Part shown: piece after piece, positions 16,968 to 24,591 of the stretch
How positions within the stretch are numbered: position 1 is the first letter of the stretch
Layout: every line of letters starts with the position of its first letter
Assembly (NCBI GenBank): GCA_017634555.1
Contig: JAGBNF010000041.1
Coordinates: forward strand, 1-32,638
Direction: 5' to 3'
Length of the DNA stretch: 32,638 nt
DNA from: Eubacterium sp.
Lineage (GTDB): Bacteria > Bacillota > Clostridia > Lachnospirales > Lachnospiraceae
Notes under the pieces: generated by a model
What the model was told of the DNA's origin: nothing
What the model saw: the letters and a program-made list of their open reading frames with translations, nothing else
Databases searched by the model: none
Made by a program: the position numbers and the translations under genes

Positions 16968-18647
16968 TTACTTGTTAAGCTCTGCCTCTGAATCGAAGCA
17001 TGTTTCGATAGCTGCTCCCGGAGCAACCATTGGCCAAACCTTGTCATCTGACTCAATCTGACAATCAATAACATAAGGTCCCTTACCCTTGATTGCAGTC
17101 TTAAGAGCCTTTGTAAACTCCTCAACTGTCTTAACTCTGATAGCTGTTGCTCCAAGTCCCTCGGAAACCTTAACAAAATCAACACCGTCATCCAGAACAG
17201 TATTGGAATATCTCTTTCCGTAGAACAGAGTCTGCCACTGTCTAACCATACCGAGCACGTGGTTATTGATAACGACCTCAATAACATGAATGCCCTCTCT
17301 AGCTGCAGTTGCAAGCTCGTTCATGTTCATTCTGAAGCATCCGTCACCGGCAATATTGATAACTGTCTTTGTAGGACATCCAACCTTTGCTCCGATAGCT
17401 GCACCAAGGCCGTATCCCATAGTTCCGAGACCGCCTGATGAAATGAACTGTCTTGATTTCTTATAATTATAGTACTGAGCCGCCCACATCTGATGCTGTC
17501 CTACATCAGTTGTAATGATAGCATTGCCCTTTGTTTCCTCATAGATTTTACTCACTACAGCGGGTCCTGTCAAATGTTTCATATCGTATTTGAGCGGATT
17601 TTCTTTCATGAGCTTCTGAATTTCCTTCATCCACTGAGGTTTAGTTGATGCTTTAACGCCAAGATTGATCTTTTTGAGTATCTCAGCTGCATCTCCGATA
17701 ACAGATGCATCAACATCAATATTCTTATTAACCTCTGCAGGATCGATATCTATATGAAGAATTTTTGCTTCACTTGCAAACTTTGATGCATTTCCGATCA
17801 CTCTGTCTGAGAATCTTGCACCTACTACTATGAGAAGGTCTGCCTTGTTAACTCCGAAGTTAGAAGCCTTTGTTCCGTGCATTCCGATCATTCCTGTGTA
17901 ATGAGGATTGGTTCCGTCGAAAGCACCCTTACCCATAAGAGTATCGCATACAGGAGCATCGATCTTCTTTACGAGCTCAGCGAGTTCCTTTGAAGCACCT
18001 GACAGTGTAACACCGCCTCCGGCTAAAACATAAGGCCTCTTTGCTGCATTTATCATATCGATGGCACGTTTTACATCTTCTTCCTTAATCGTGTCTGTTA
18101 CCTTCTTGATTGTCTCAGGCTTCTTATACTTGTAATCAGCCTTGCTTGCTGTAACGTCCTTTGTGATATCCACAAGTACAGGACCCGGACGTCCTGACTT
18201 TGCGATCTTAAATGCACGGCGAATTGTGTCAGCCAGTTCATGTACATTCTTTACGATAAAGCTGTACTTTGTTACAGGCATAACCACACCTGTTATATCT
18301 ATCTCCTGGAAGCTGTCCTTTCCAAGCATAGCAACACCTACATTTGCAGTGATTGCTACCATCGGGATTGAATCCATGTATGCCGTTGCGATACCTGTTA
18401 CAAGATTAGTTGCTCCCGGACCGCTTGTTGCAAAACAGACTCCGACCTTTCCCGTAGCTCTTGCATAACCATCTGCTGCATGGCTTGCACCCTGCTCATG
18501 AGATGTAAGAACGTGACGTATCTCATCCGAATGCTTGTAGAGCTCATCATAAATATTAAGGATAGCGCCGCCCGGGTAACCGAATACGGTATCTACGCCC
18601 TGCTCCTTAAGGCATTCGATAACTATTTCTGAACCTGTTAACTGCAT
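16968..18647 (-). CDS. ilvB: Acetolactate synthase large (catalytic) subunit
   Basis: IlvB is the thiamine-diphosphate enzyme that makes acetolactate or acetohydroxybutyrate in branched-chain amino-acid synthesis. The 559-aa protein has the PYR domain with the catalytic glutamate in SHEQGASHAADGYARATGK, TSGPGATNLVTGIATAYMDS, the central domain, and the PP domain ThDP motif GDGCFRMNMNELATA continuing to VINNHVLGM. The length is that of the biosynthetic enzyme. GGAG lies 8 nt before the ATG, 45 bp after ilvD, so an ilvD-ilvB operon is likely. No regulatory small subunit (ilvN/ilvH) or ilvC is nearby; they may be elsewhere. Confidence 0.96.
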   Translation of the reverse strand: MQLTGSEIVIECLKEQGVDTVFGYPGGAILNIYDELYKHSDEIRHVLTSHEQGASHAADGYARATGKVGVCFATSGPGATNLVTGIATAYMDSIPMVAITANVGVAMLGKDSFQEIDITGVVMPVTKYSFIVKNVHELADTIRRAFKIAKSGRPGPVLVDITKDVTASKADYKYKKPETIKKVTDTIKEEDVKRAIDMINAAKRPYVLAGGGVTLSGASKELAELVKKIDAPVCDTLMGKGAFDGTNPHYTGMIGMHGTKASNFGVNKADLLIVVGARFSDRVIGNASKFASEAKILHIDIDPAEVNKNIDVDASVIGDAAEILKKINLGVKASTKPQWMKEIQKLMKENPLKYDMKHLTGPAVVSKIYEETKGNAIITTDVGQHQMWAAQYYNYKKSRQFISSGGLGTMGYGLGAAIGAKVGCPTKTVINIAGDGCFRMNMNELATAAREGIHVIEVVINNHVLGMVRQWQTLFYGKRYSNTVLDDGVDFVKVSEGLGATAIRVKTVEEFTKALKTAIKGKGPYVIDCQIESDDKVWPMVAPGAAIETCFDSEAELNK

Positions 18648-18692
18648 ATTATCTGCTCCTTCTAATTCACTGATTATATTCGTATATTTCTA

Positions 18693-20366
18693 TCACTTAT
18701 TTCCCGGAATTTCAAGTATAGCTCCGCGGTTACCGCTTGTAACCATTGATGCATATCTTGCAAGATATCCGGTCTTTACCTTAGGTTCACGAGGTGTCCA
18801 TGCTGCACGACGCTTAGCAAGCTCCTCATCAGAAACCTTAAGTGTGATTGAATAATTGTTGATATCGATCTCGATCATATCGCCTTCTTCAACAAGTGCG
18901 ATAGGTCCGCCAACAGCAGCTTCCGGTGATACATGTCCGATAGAAGCTCCACGGCTTGCACCTGAGAAACGTCCGTCTGTGATGAGTGCAACTGTGCTTC
19001 CGAGTCCCATACCTGCGATAGCTGATGTAGGATTAAGCATCTCTCTCATACCTGGGCCTCCCTTAGGTCCTTCGTATCTGATAACTACAACATCACCGGG
19101 AACAATCTTTCCACCGAGGATTGCTGCGATAGCATCTTCCTCAGAGTCGAATACTCTTGCCGGTCCTTCATGCTTAAGCATTTCAGGTACTACTGCAGAT
19201 CTCTTAACTACAGATCCGTCCGGTGCAAGGTTACCCTTAAGTACTGCAAGTCCGCCTGTCTTAGAATATGGATTATCTGTAGGACGGATAACCTCTGGAT
19301 TTCTGTTTACTGCATTCTTTACCGCTTCTCCGATAGTCTTACCTGTAACTGTCATGCAGTCCTCATTGATAAGGCCGATATCAGCCAGCTCCTTAACAAC
19401 CGCATATACACCACCTGCCTCATTGAGGTCTTCCATGTATGTAGGACCTGCAGGAGCAAGATGACAAAGGTTAGGTGTCTTCTCACTGATAGGATTAGCA
19501 AATGCTATATCAAAATCAAAACCGATCTCATGTGCGATAGCAGGAAGATGAAGCATTGAGTTTGTTGAGCATCCCAGTGCCATATCTACTGTAAGTGCAT
19601 TAAGGATAGCATCCTTTGTGATGATATCACGAGGACGGATATTCTTCTTAAGCATATCCATTACAGCATAGCCTGCCTTCTTTGCAAGACGAAGTCTCTC
19701 TGAATATACCGCAGGGATTGTTCCGTTTCCCGGAAGTCCCATACCAAGAACCTCTGTAAGACAGTTCATTGAGTTAGCTGTGTACATACCTGAACATGAT
19801 CCACATGTAGGACATACCTTTTCCTCAAACTCTGTTACATCATCTGCTGAAATCTTTCCGGCAGTATACTCTCCAACCGCCTCGAACATTGATGAAAGAC
19901 TTCTCTTTCTTCCGTGGATATGACCTGCAAGCATAGGACCGCCTGATACGAAAACAGTCGGTACATTTACTCTTGCTGCTGCCATAAGAAGTCCCGGAAC
20001 ATTTTTATCACAGTTAGGGATCATGACAAGTGCATCAAACTGATGAGCAATAGCCATAGCCTCTGTTGAATCAGCTATAAGATCTCTTGTGACAAGACTG
20101 TACTTCATTCCGATGTGTCCCATCGCAATACCATCGCAGACGGCGATTGCAGGGAACATTACAGGTGTTCCGCCAGCTTCAGCGACGCCGAGCTTGACGG
20201 CCTCAGCTATCTTGTCCAGATTCATGTGGCCCGGTACAATCTCGTTGTATGAGCACACAATACCAACCATAGGCTTCTTGATTTCTTCTGCAGTATATCC
20301 GAGCGCATTCAGAAGTGAACGTGCAGGTGCCTGCTGAAGACCACATTTCATGTTGTCACTTGTCAT
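18693..20366 (-). CDS. ilvD: Dihydroxy-acid dehydratase
   Basis: IlvD is the Fe-S dehydratase giving the 2-keto acids of valine and isoleucine. The 557-aa protein shows [20 protein letters not shown], the cluster-ligand motifs [11 protein letters not shown] and [18 protein letters not shown], and the C-terminal [20 protein letters not shown], all intact. GGAG lies 8 nt before the ATG. It starts 58 bp after a small membrane-protein gene of the Q/N-rich cluster and may be co-transcribed with it. A CodY-box-like sequence lies in that gap. Confidence 0.97.
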   Translation of the reverse strand: MTSDNMKCGLQQAPARSLLNALGYTAEEIKKPMVGIVCSYNEIVPGHMNLDKIAEAVKLGVAEAGGTPVMFPAIAVCDGIAMGHIGMKYSLVTRDLIADSTEAMAIAHQFDALVMIPNCDKNVPGLLMAAARVNVPTVFVSGGPMLAGHIHGRKRSLSSMFEAVGEYTAGKISADDVTEFEEKVCPTCGSCSGMYTANSMNCLTEVLGMGLPGNGTIPAVYSERLRLAKKAGYAVMDMLKKNIRPRDIITKDAILNALTVDMALGCSTNSMLHLPAIAHEIGFDFDIAFANPISEKTPNLCHLAPAGPTYMEDLNEAGGVYAVVKELADIGLINEDCMTVTGKTIGEAVKNAVNRNPEVIRPTDNPYSKTGGLAVLKGNLAPDGSVVKRSAVVPEMLKHEGPARVFDSEEDAIAAILGGKIVPGDVVVIRYEGPKGGPGMREMLNPTSAIAGMGLGSTVALITDGRFSGASRGASIGHVSPEAAVGGPIALVEEGDMIEIDINNYSITLKVSDEELAKRRAAWTPREPKVKTGYLARYASMVTSGNRGAILEIPGNK

Positions 20367-20397
20367 AACTAAATCTCCTTCTATTTAAACTTAATTA

Positions 20398-20412
20398 CAT
20401 CTTCTTAAAATG
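20398..20412 (-). promoter_or_regulatory. Weak CodY-box-like site before ilvD
   Basis: On the minus strand CATTTTAAGAAGATG matches 11 of 15 positions of the CodY box AATTTTCWGAAAATT, 31 bp before the ilvD start. CodY represses ilv genes in Firmicutes, so a site is expected, but chance matches at this level are common in AT-rich DNA. Confidence 0.3.
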
Positions 20413-20424
20413 TTCTGCCGAATC

Positions 20425-20991
20425 TTAGCTGAACTTTGATCCGATAGTATAGATAATACTCCAAATGTAATATCCTGTAGCCGCAACGTTTATGATCATT
20501 GCAACGATACCCATAATAACCGCTATCGACTTACGTTCCTTCAGGCCGCCCTTGATACTCATATAGCTGCCATATACTCCGGCCAGTAATAAAACTATAA
20601 GTCCGGCACTCATTATCCTGATCCTGAAGGATCCGCACGCTATCGCAAGTACGACATTGAGAATACCGATTGCGATTGCAGCCTTCCATGCCTGCTCAGG
20701 ATCATCCATAACATTATTTCCGTCATTGTTCGACGGCGGATTCACACCAAACTGATTACTCTGCTGTCTCTGCAGATTCTGCATGTTCTGAGCGTTCTGA
20801 TTATACTGAGGATTCTGAGCATACTGTGTGTTCTGTGTATACTGAGGATTCTGAGTATATTGAGGATTCTGAGTATATTGAGGATTCTGAGTATACTGAG
20901 GATTCTGAGTATACTGAGGATTCTGAACATACTGCTGATTCTGCACATTTGGATTATACTGTGGATCCTGTAAAAAATTATTCTCGTCCAT
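20425..20991 (-). CDS. Unrecognised membrane protein with NPQYTQ hexapeptide repeats
   Basis: The 188-aa protein has a cytoplasm-type N-terminal half of Q, N, Y and P with no signal peptide. Residues 24-65 are seven hexapeptides of the form NPQYTQ. From about residue 100 there are three hydrophobic segments (AIAIGILNVVLAIACG, MSAGLIVLLLAGVYGSYM, IAVIMGIVAMIINVAATGYYI), so it is likely a small multi-pass membrane protein. I recognise no catalytic motif. The Shine-Dalgarno (AAGGGA) is modest. It is the third of three neighbouring genes with low-complexity segments and is followed by ilvD at 58 bp. A structural, scaffold or condensate-forming role is speculation. Confidence 0.85.
   Translation of the reverse strand: MDENNFLQDPQYNPNVQNQQYVQNPQYTQNPQYTQNPQYTQNPQYTQNPQYTQNTQYAQNPQYNQNAQNMQNLQRQQSNQFGVNPPSNNDGNNVMDDPEQAWKAAIAIGILNVVLAIACGSFRIRIMSAGLIVLLLAGVYGSYMSIKGGLKERKSIAVIMGIVAMIINVAATGYYIWSIIYTIGSKFS
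20797..20922. repeat. 18-bp coding tandem repeat
   Basis: Seven consecutive 18-bp units encode NPQYTQ-type hexapeptides within the 20425-20991 gene; five are identical at protein level. Copy number may vary between strains by slippage. Confidence 0.85.
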
Positions 20992-21087
20992 TTTTATTTC
21001 CCTTATTTCATTACATTCTTTCTGCTATGATCGTTCTCGATCGCATAAGCCTCCTTAAGAGGACTTGTCTGTGTATTTCCTCCTAAA

Positions 21088-22008
21088 CTAGTTCACAAAA
21101 AGTTTCTTTCTCTTATTAAAATATATGATATTTACAACTATAAGCGCTATATATCCGGCAAGTACTCCATACGTATTCGAATTTACAACCTTCGATGCAG
21201 GTATTCCAACCTTGGAAACTGCTGAAATAACTCCGAACATATATATTGCAGTTGCAAGAATTATCACTCCGATAACCGCAAAATACATCATAGGTCCATT
21301 CTTCTTAAAGCCGGCAAGTCTGAATCTTGTATAGATTGCTCCGACTGCTGTCACTAAATAAAGAAGTCCACAGACGATTCCCACAGTCTTAAGACTCGGA
21401 AATCTGCTGAATACCATCTTAGGAGAGCCTCCAAATACAGCATATATCTCACCTGTAATAAATGCATATGCATTATAAAGTGATACAAGTGCCGTAGCGA
21501 AAAGCTGGAAATAAATAATGAATTTAAACCAACCCATTCCCAGTTCCTCTCCGTTCGGACCGATAACTCTGTCAGGTACGCCCTTCATAGGTTCTACCGG
21601 AGGTACCGGTGCATAAGGATTGCCCTGTGGCATATACGGATTTTGCTGACCATACTGCTGCTGTGGCATATATGGGTTCGGCTGACCGTACTGCTGTGCA
21701 GACTGCTGGCCGTACTGTTGCTGTGCTCCGTATGGATTCTGCTGTGCCTGCTGCTGATTCGGCATATATGGATTTGACTGACCGTACTGCTGTGCAGGCT
21801 GCTGCGGCGTATACGGATTTTGCTGACCGTACTGCTGTGCTCCGTATGGATCCGGCTGTGAATACTGCTGCTGTGCTCCGTATGGATCCGGCTGTGAATA
21901 CTGCTGCTGTGCTCCATATGGGTTTGCCTGTGCAGTTAATGCATTTCCGCAATTAGTACAAAATGTATTTCCGTCTTCTACAAACGAATTGCAATGTGGA
22001 CATATCAT
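21088..22008 (-). CDS. Zinc-ribbon membrane protein with QNPYGAQQQY-type repeats
   Basis: The 306-aa protein begins with a zinc ribbon, CPHC at residues 3-6 and CTNC at 17-20. Residues about 28-137 are irregular repeats of NPYGAQQQYSQPD and NPYMPQQQYGQQ, including a 36-bp DNA tandem near 21831-21905. The C-terminal half holds about four hydrophobic segments (FKFIIYFQLFATALVSLY, IVCGLLYLVTAVGAIY, MMYFAVIGVIILATAIYMF, YGVLAGYIALIVVNIIYF), ending in a basic tail. AAGGAGG lies 8 nt before the ATG. It starts 32 bp after the stop of the upstream repeat protein. Zinc-ribbon plus transmembrane proteins are common in Lachnospiraceae and poorly understood. No function is assigned. Confidence 0.88.
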   Translation of the reverse strand: MICPHCNSFVEDGNTFCTNCGNALTAQANPYGAQQQYSQPDPYGAQQQYSQPDPYGAQQYGQQNPYTPQQPAQQYGQSNPYMPNQQQAQQNPYGAQQQYGQQSAQQYGQPNPYMPQQQYGQQNPYMPQGNPYAPVPPVEPMKGVPDRVIGPNGEELGMGWFKFIIYFQLFATALVSLYNAYAFITGEIYAVFGGSPKMVFSRFPSLKTVGIVCGLLYLVTAVGAIYTRFRLAGFKKNGPMMYFAVIGVIILATAIYMFGVISAVSKVGIPASKVVNSNTYGVLAGYIALIVVNIIYFNKRKKLFVN

Positions 22009-22040
22009 GATACTTTCCTCCTTAAATAATTAATCGATAA

Positions 22041-23336
22041 TTACTTAAGTGCGCTGAAGCTGTCAAGCATCGCCTGGAAGTTGCCCTTATCTGTGCTGGC
22101 TACTGTAATAACCATAAGATAATTTCCTGCAGATCTGCAGACACAACGTTCATAGATAGTATATCCAAGATAATCTGCCGAGAAATCAAGACATGGCTCT
22201 TCCTTACCGAAAACTGTTAATGTTGAAACCTCTGCTGTAACGTTCTGATATCCTGATGAAGTAAGTGAATTTGCAATCTGATCCTTATAAGTTGCAAGCT
22301 GCTCACCCATATCATATTCATCGTAATTGAATGCTGACTTCTGAACTACAAGATTACATGAATCACCTGTCGTCTGGTTTGATGAGCACATTACGATTGC
22401 CTGACCCTGAGCGTTCTCTATACCATCATAAAGATCCTGCATAGTCTTAGAAGAACCGTTAAGTGATGCAAGCTCTGTATCCCCGTAGAACTGCTGTCCT
22501 GAAGGAAGTGTATACTTTAAGTTGAATAACTCATTTACATATGCATCTCCGTCAACCTTACCCATAACGTATTCATATGAACCCTCAGCTGCTGTAGGAA
22601 GATCACTTGCTGCCTCTGTATTGCCTTCTGAAGCTTCCTCTGAAGCGGCTTCTGATGCAGCTTCTGTAGCTTTCTCTGTAGCCTCTTCTGTAACATCTTC
22701 ACTTGCTGCCTCTGTTATTTCTTCTGTAGGTTCTTCTGTTATCTCTTCTGTTTCTTCTTCTGTTGTTAAAGCACCGAGTCCGCTTCCTGAAGACTCTGTT
22801 GTCTTCTCTGTAGTAGCTTCGGCCTTCTTCTTATCTTCCTTCATTCCCGGAAGAATAAATAATACAAAAACAAGCGCTAATATACAGCATACTACACCGG
22901 CAATAATACCTGCGATAGCACCGCCGCTGAGTCCCTTCTTCATATTTGAAGGTCCCTGAGGCGCACTTGGCTGTGGCTGTCTAGGCTGCTGATTATACTG
23001 TGGCTGTCCGCCGTACTGCTGGCTCTGCTGACCGTACTGTGGCTGTCCGCCATACTGCTGACCCTGCTGACTGTACTGTGGCTGTCCACCGTACTGCTGG
23101 CCCTGCTGACCGTACTGTGGCTGTCCGCCGTACTGCTGGCCCTGCTGACCGTACTGCTGCTGTCCGCCATACTGCTGGTCCTGCTGACCGTACTGTGGCT
23201 GTCCGCCGTACTGCTGACCCTGCTGACCATACTGTGGCTGTCCGCCATACTGCTGGCCCTGCTGACCATACTGTGGCTGTCCGCCGTACTGCTGGCCCTG
23301 ATTCATCTGTCCATTACCCTGATTATCATCATACAT
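22041..23336 (-). CDS. Single-pass membrane protein with QQYGGQPQYG repeats and extracytoplasmic domain
   Basis: The 431-aa protein has four parts. Residues 13-116 are eight 13-residue repeats of QGQQYGGQPQYGQ, a prion-like Q/G/Y composition with no signal peptide before it. A single hydrophobic segment follows (AIAGIIAGVVCCILALVFVLFILPG, about residues 137-161 in two stretches), preceded by basic NMKKG, so the repeats should be cytoplasmic. Next is a T/E/A/S-rich linker to about residue 250. The final 180 residues are a globular domain with five cysteines and a pattern of strands (LFNLKYTLPSG, QAIVMCSSNQ, CLDFSADYLGYTIYERCVCRS) that I do not recognise; it ends like small PsbP/DUF1795-type lipoprotein domains. 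GGAGG lies 12 nt before the ATG. It is first in the three-gene run and divergent from lysR. Confidence 0.88.
   Translation of the reverse strand: MYDDNQGNGQMNQGQQYGGQPQYGQQGQQYGGQPQYGQQGQQYGGQPQYGQQDQQYGGQQQYGQQGQQYGGQPQYGQQGQQYGGQPQYSQQGQQYGGQPQYGQQSQQYGGQPQYNQQPRQPQPSAPQGPSNMKKGLSGGAIAGIIAGVVCCILALVFVLFILPGMKEDKKKAEATTEKTTESSGSGLGALTTEEETEEITEEPTEEITEAASEDVTEEATEKATEAASEAASEEASEGNTEAASDLPTAAEGSYEYVMGKVDGDAYVNELFNLKYTLPSGQQFYGDTELASLNGSSKTMQDLYDGIENAQGQAIVMCSSNQTTGDSCNLVVQKSAFNYDEYDMGEQLATYKDQIANSLTSSGYQNVTAEVSTLTVFGKEEPCLDFSADYLGYTIYERCVCRSAGNYLMVITVASTDKGNFQAMLDSFSALK
22989..23300. repeat. 39-bp coding tandem repeat
   Basis: Eight 39-bp units encode the 13-residue Q/G/Y repeats of the 22041-23336 gene. 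Substitutions are few (one D, one S, one Q for P), suggesting recent amplification or homogenisation. Confidence 0.88.
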
Positions 23337-23409
23337 AGTGATACTCGTCCTCCGTTTCTCTTGATTCTTTACCCTTCACTTTTTTTGTGTCAGTTACCTG
23401 TAGTTAGGC

Positions 23410-23454
23410 TGATTTTAACCTTAGCGTTGATTTTAACACAATTAGCTTTATAAT
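23410..23454. promoter_or_regulatory. Overlapping divergent promoters with TGATTTTAAC direct repeats
   Basis: Plus strand: TTGATT (23427-23432), 16 bp, TATAAT (23449-23454) reads toward lysR. Minus strand: TTGTGT (23436-23441), 18 bp, TAAAAT (23412-23417) reads toward the repeat-protein genes. The 10-bp TGATTTTAAC occurs at 23410-23419 and 23428-23437, 18 bp apart, covering both promoters, as tandem operator sites would. Confidence 0.5.
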
Positions 23455-23514
23455 GTATATATATACTTTTTATATTTTTTATAACTTTGAGTTATATCTC
23501 TGTGAGGTGACAGA

Positions 23515-24504
23515 ATGATCGATAATCTGAATTACTATAAAATATTCTATGAAGCAGCCCGGACCGGAAGCATCAGCAAGGCAGCGGATAATCTTTTCAT
23601 CACTCAGCCTGCCGTAAGTAAGTCTATATCCAATCTCGAAGCAAGCCTGAATACCGTACTGTTCAACAGAAGCTCCAGAGGCGTAACTCTCAGTGACGAG
23701 GGCACTCTTCTCTACAATCACCTGAAGTCTGCCTTTGAATCCATCAACCGTGCCGAGGACGAGCTGGGACGTATCAAGGAGCTGGGTATCGGTGAACTGA
23801 GGATCGGCGTAAGCACGTCTCTCTGCAAGCACATCCTGCTCTCCTACCTTAAGAGCTTTATTGCCAAGTCGCCTCATATAAAGATTGAGATTGACTGTCA
23901 TTCCACATTTAATACCATCCGCCAGCTTCAGGCCGGCAATCTGGATATCGGAATGATCTGTGAAACAAAGCTCCCACCGGAGTTTGAATATATTCCGGTG
24001 AGTGAGGTGCATGATATCTTTATCACATCGAAGGCTTACCTTGAAAATCTTTCCGTGCGCGAATCAAGCTATGAAGTCAGCACAGACAACCCATGGCTTT
24101 TTGCGGGAAATGTAACCGCCCTTGCGAAGGGTGCTTCCGAAAACCAAGGGTCTTCTTCCATGAGCACGCGCGACATACTTGAAAAGGCTAATCTGATGCT
24201 ACTCGAGAAGCAGAACATTTCCCGAATACATATTGATAAATATATGTACAACAACGATATAAATCCGGGTCAGGTTCTTGAGATAAACAACATGGATCTC
24301 CTTATAGATTTCGCCGCCATCGGAATGGGAGTTTCCGCCGTCGTAAAAGAGTTCGCTAAAGCAGAGCTTAAAACAGGCAAGGTTATAGAGCTCCCGCTCG
24401 ACACACCTGTTCCGACAAGGACTATCGGTTTCGCCATGAAACGCAGCCTCGACAGGTCAAATCCTGCCATAAAGCTTGTTGAAATGTGCACCAAAATGAT
24501 ATAA
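23515..24504 (+). CDS. LysR-family transcriptional regulator
   Basis: The 329-aa protein has the LysR winged helix-turn-helix at the N-terminus (YYKIFYEAARTGSISKAADN, then LFITQPAVSKSISNLEASL and LFNRSSRGVTLSDEG), a linker helix, and a C-terminal effector-binding domain (IGELRIGVSTSLCKHILLSYL, AGNLDIGMICETK, LLIDFAAIGMGVSAVVKEF). The length is slightly above the usual 300, with a serine-rich insertion near residue 205. GAGGTG precedes the ATG. It is transcribed away from the Q/G/Y repeat-protein gene with overlapping promoters, the usual LysR arrangement, so that cluster is its most likely target. The effector is unknown. Confidence 0.93.
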   Translation: MIDNLNYYKIFYEAARTGSISKAADNLFITQPAVSKSISNLEASLNTVLFNRSSRGVTLSDEGTLLYNHLKSAFESINRAEDELGRIKELGIGELRIGVSTSLCKHILLSYLKSFIAKSPHIKIEIDCHSTFNTIRQLQAGNLDIGMICETKLPPEFEYIPVSEVHDIFITSKAYLENLSVRESSYEVSTDNPWLFAGNVTALAKGASENQGSSSMSTRDILEKANLMLLEKQNISRIHIDKYMYNNDINPGQVLEINNMDLLIDFAAIGMGVSAVVKEFAKAELKTGKVIELPLDTPVPTRTIGFAMKRSLDRSNPAIKLVEMCTKMI

Positions 24505-24591
24505 AATTATTTGTATATAAGTTGATGCAAAACATCTTATATGATAGAAGGCATTTACTATTCTAGTTTAGTGGAGAACGGGGTATTGGGT

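Noticed and set aside
22989-23300. CRISPR-like array
   Set aside because: The repeats are contiguous, have no spacers, and lie in frame within a gene.
22940-23338. Repetitive plus-strand and alternate-frame ORFs over the Q/G/Y repeats
   Set aside because: They arise from the 39-bp repeat read in other frames; only the minus-strand 431-aa frame has a Shine-Dalgarno, a membrane segment and a non-repetitive domain.
24541-24591. Extended start of the GGDEF gene
   Set aside because: No ribosome-binding site, and the fold begins at MKRVAVF.
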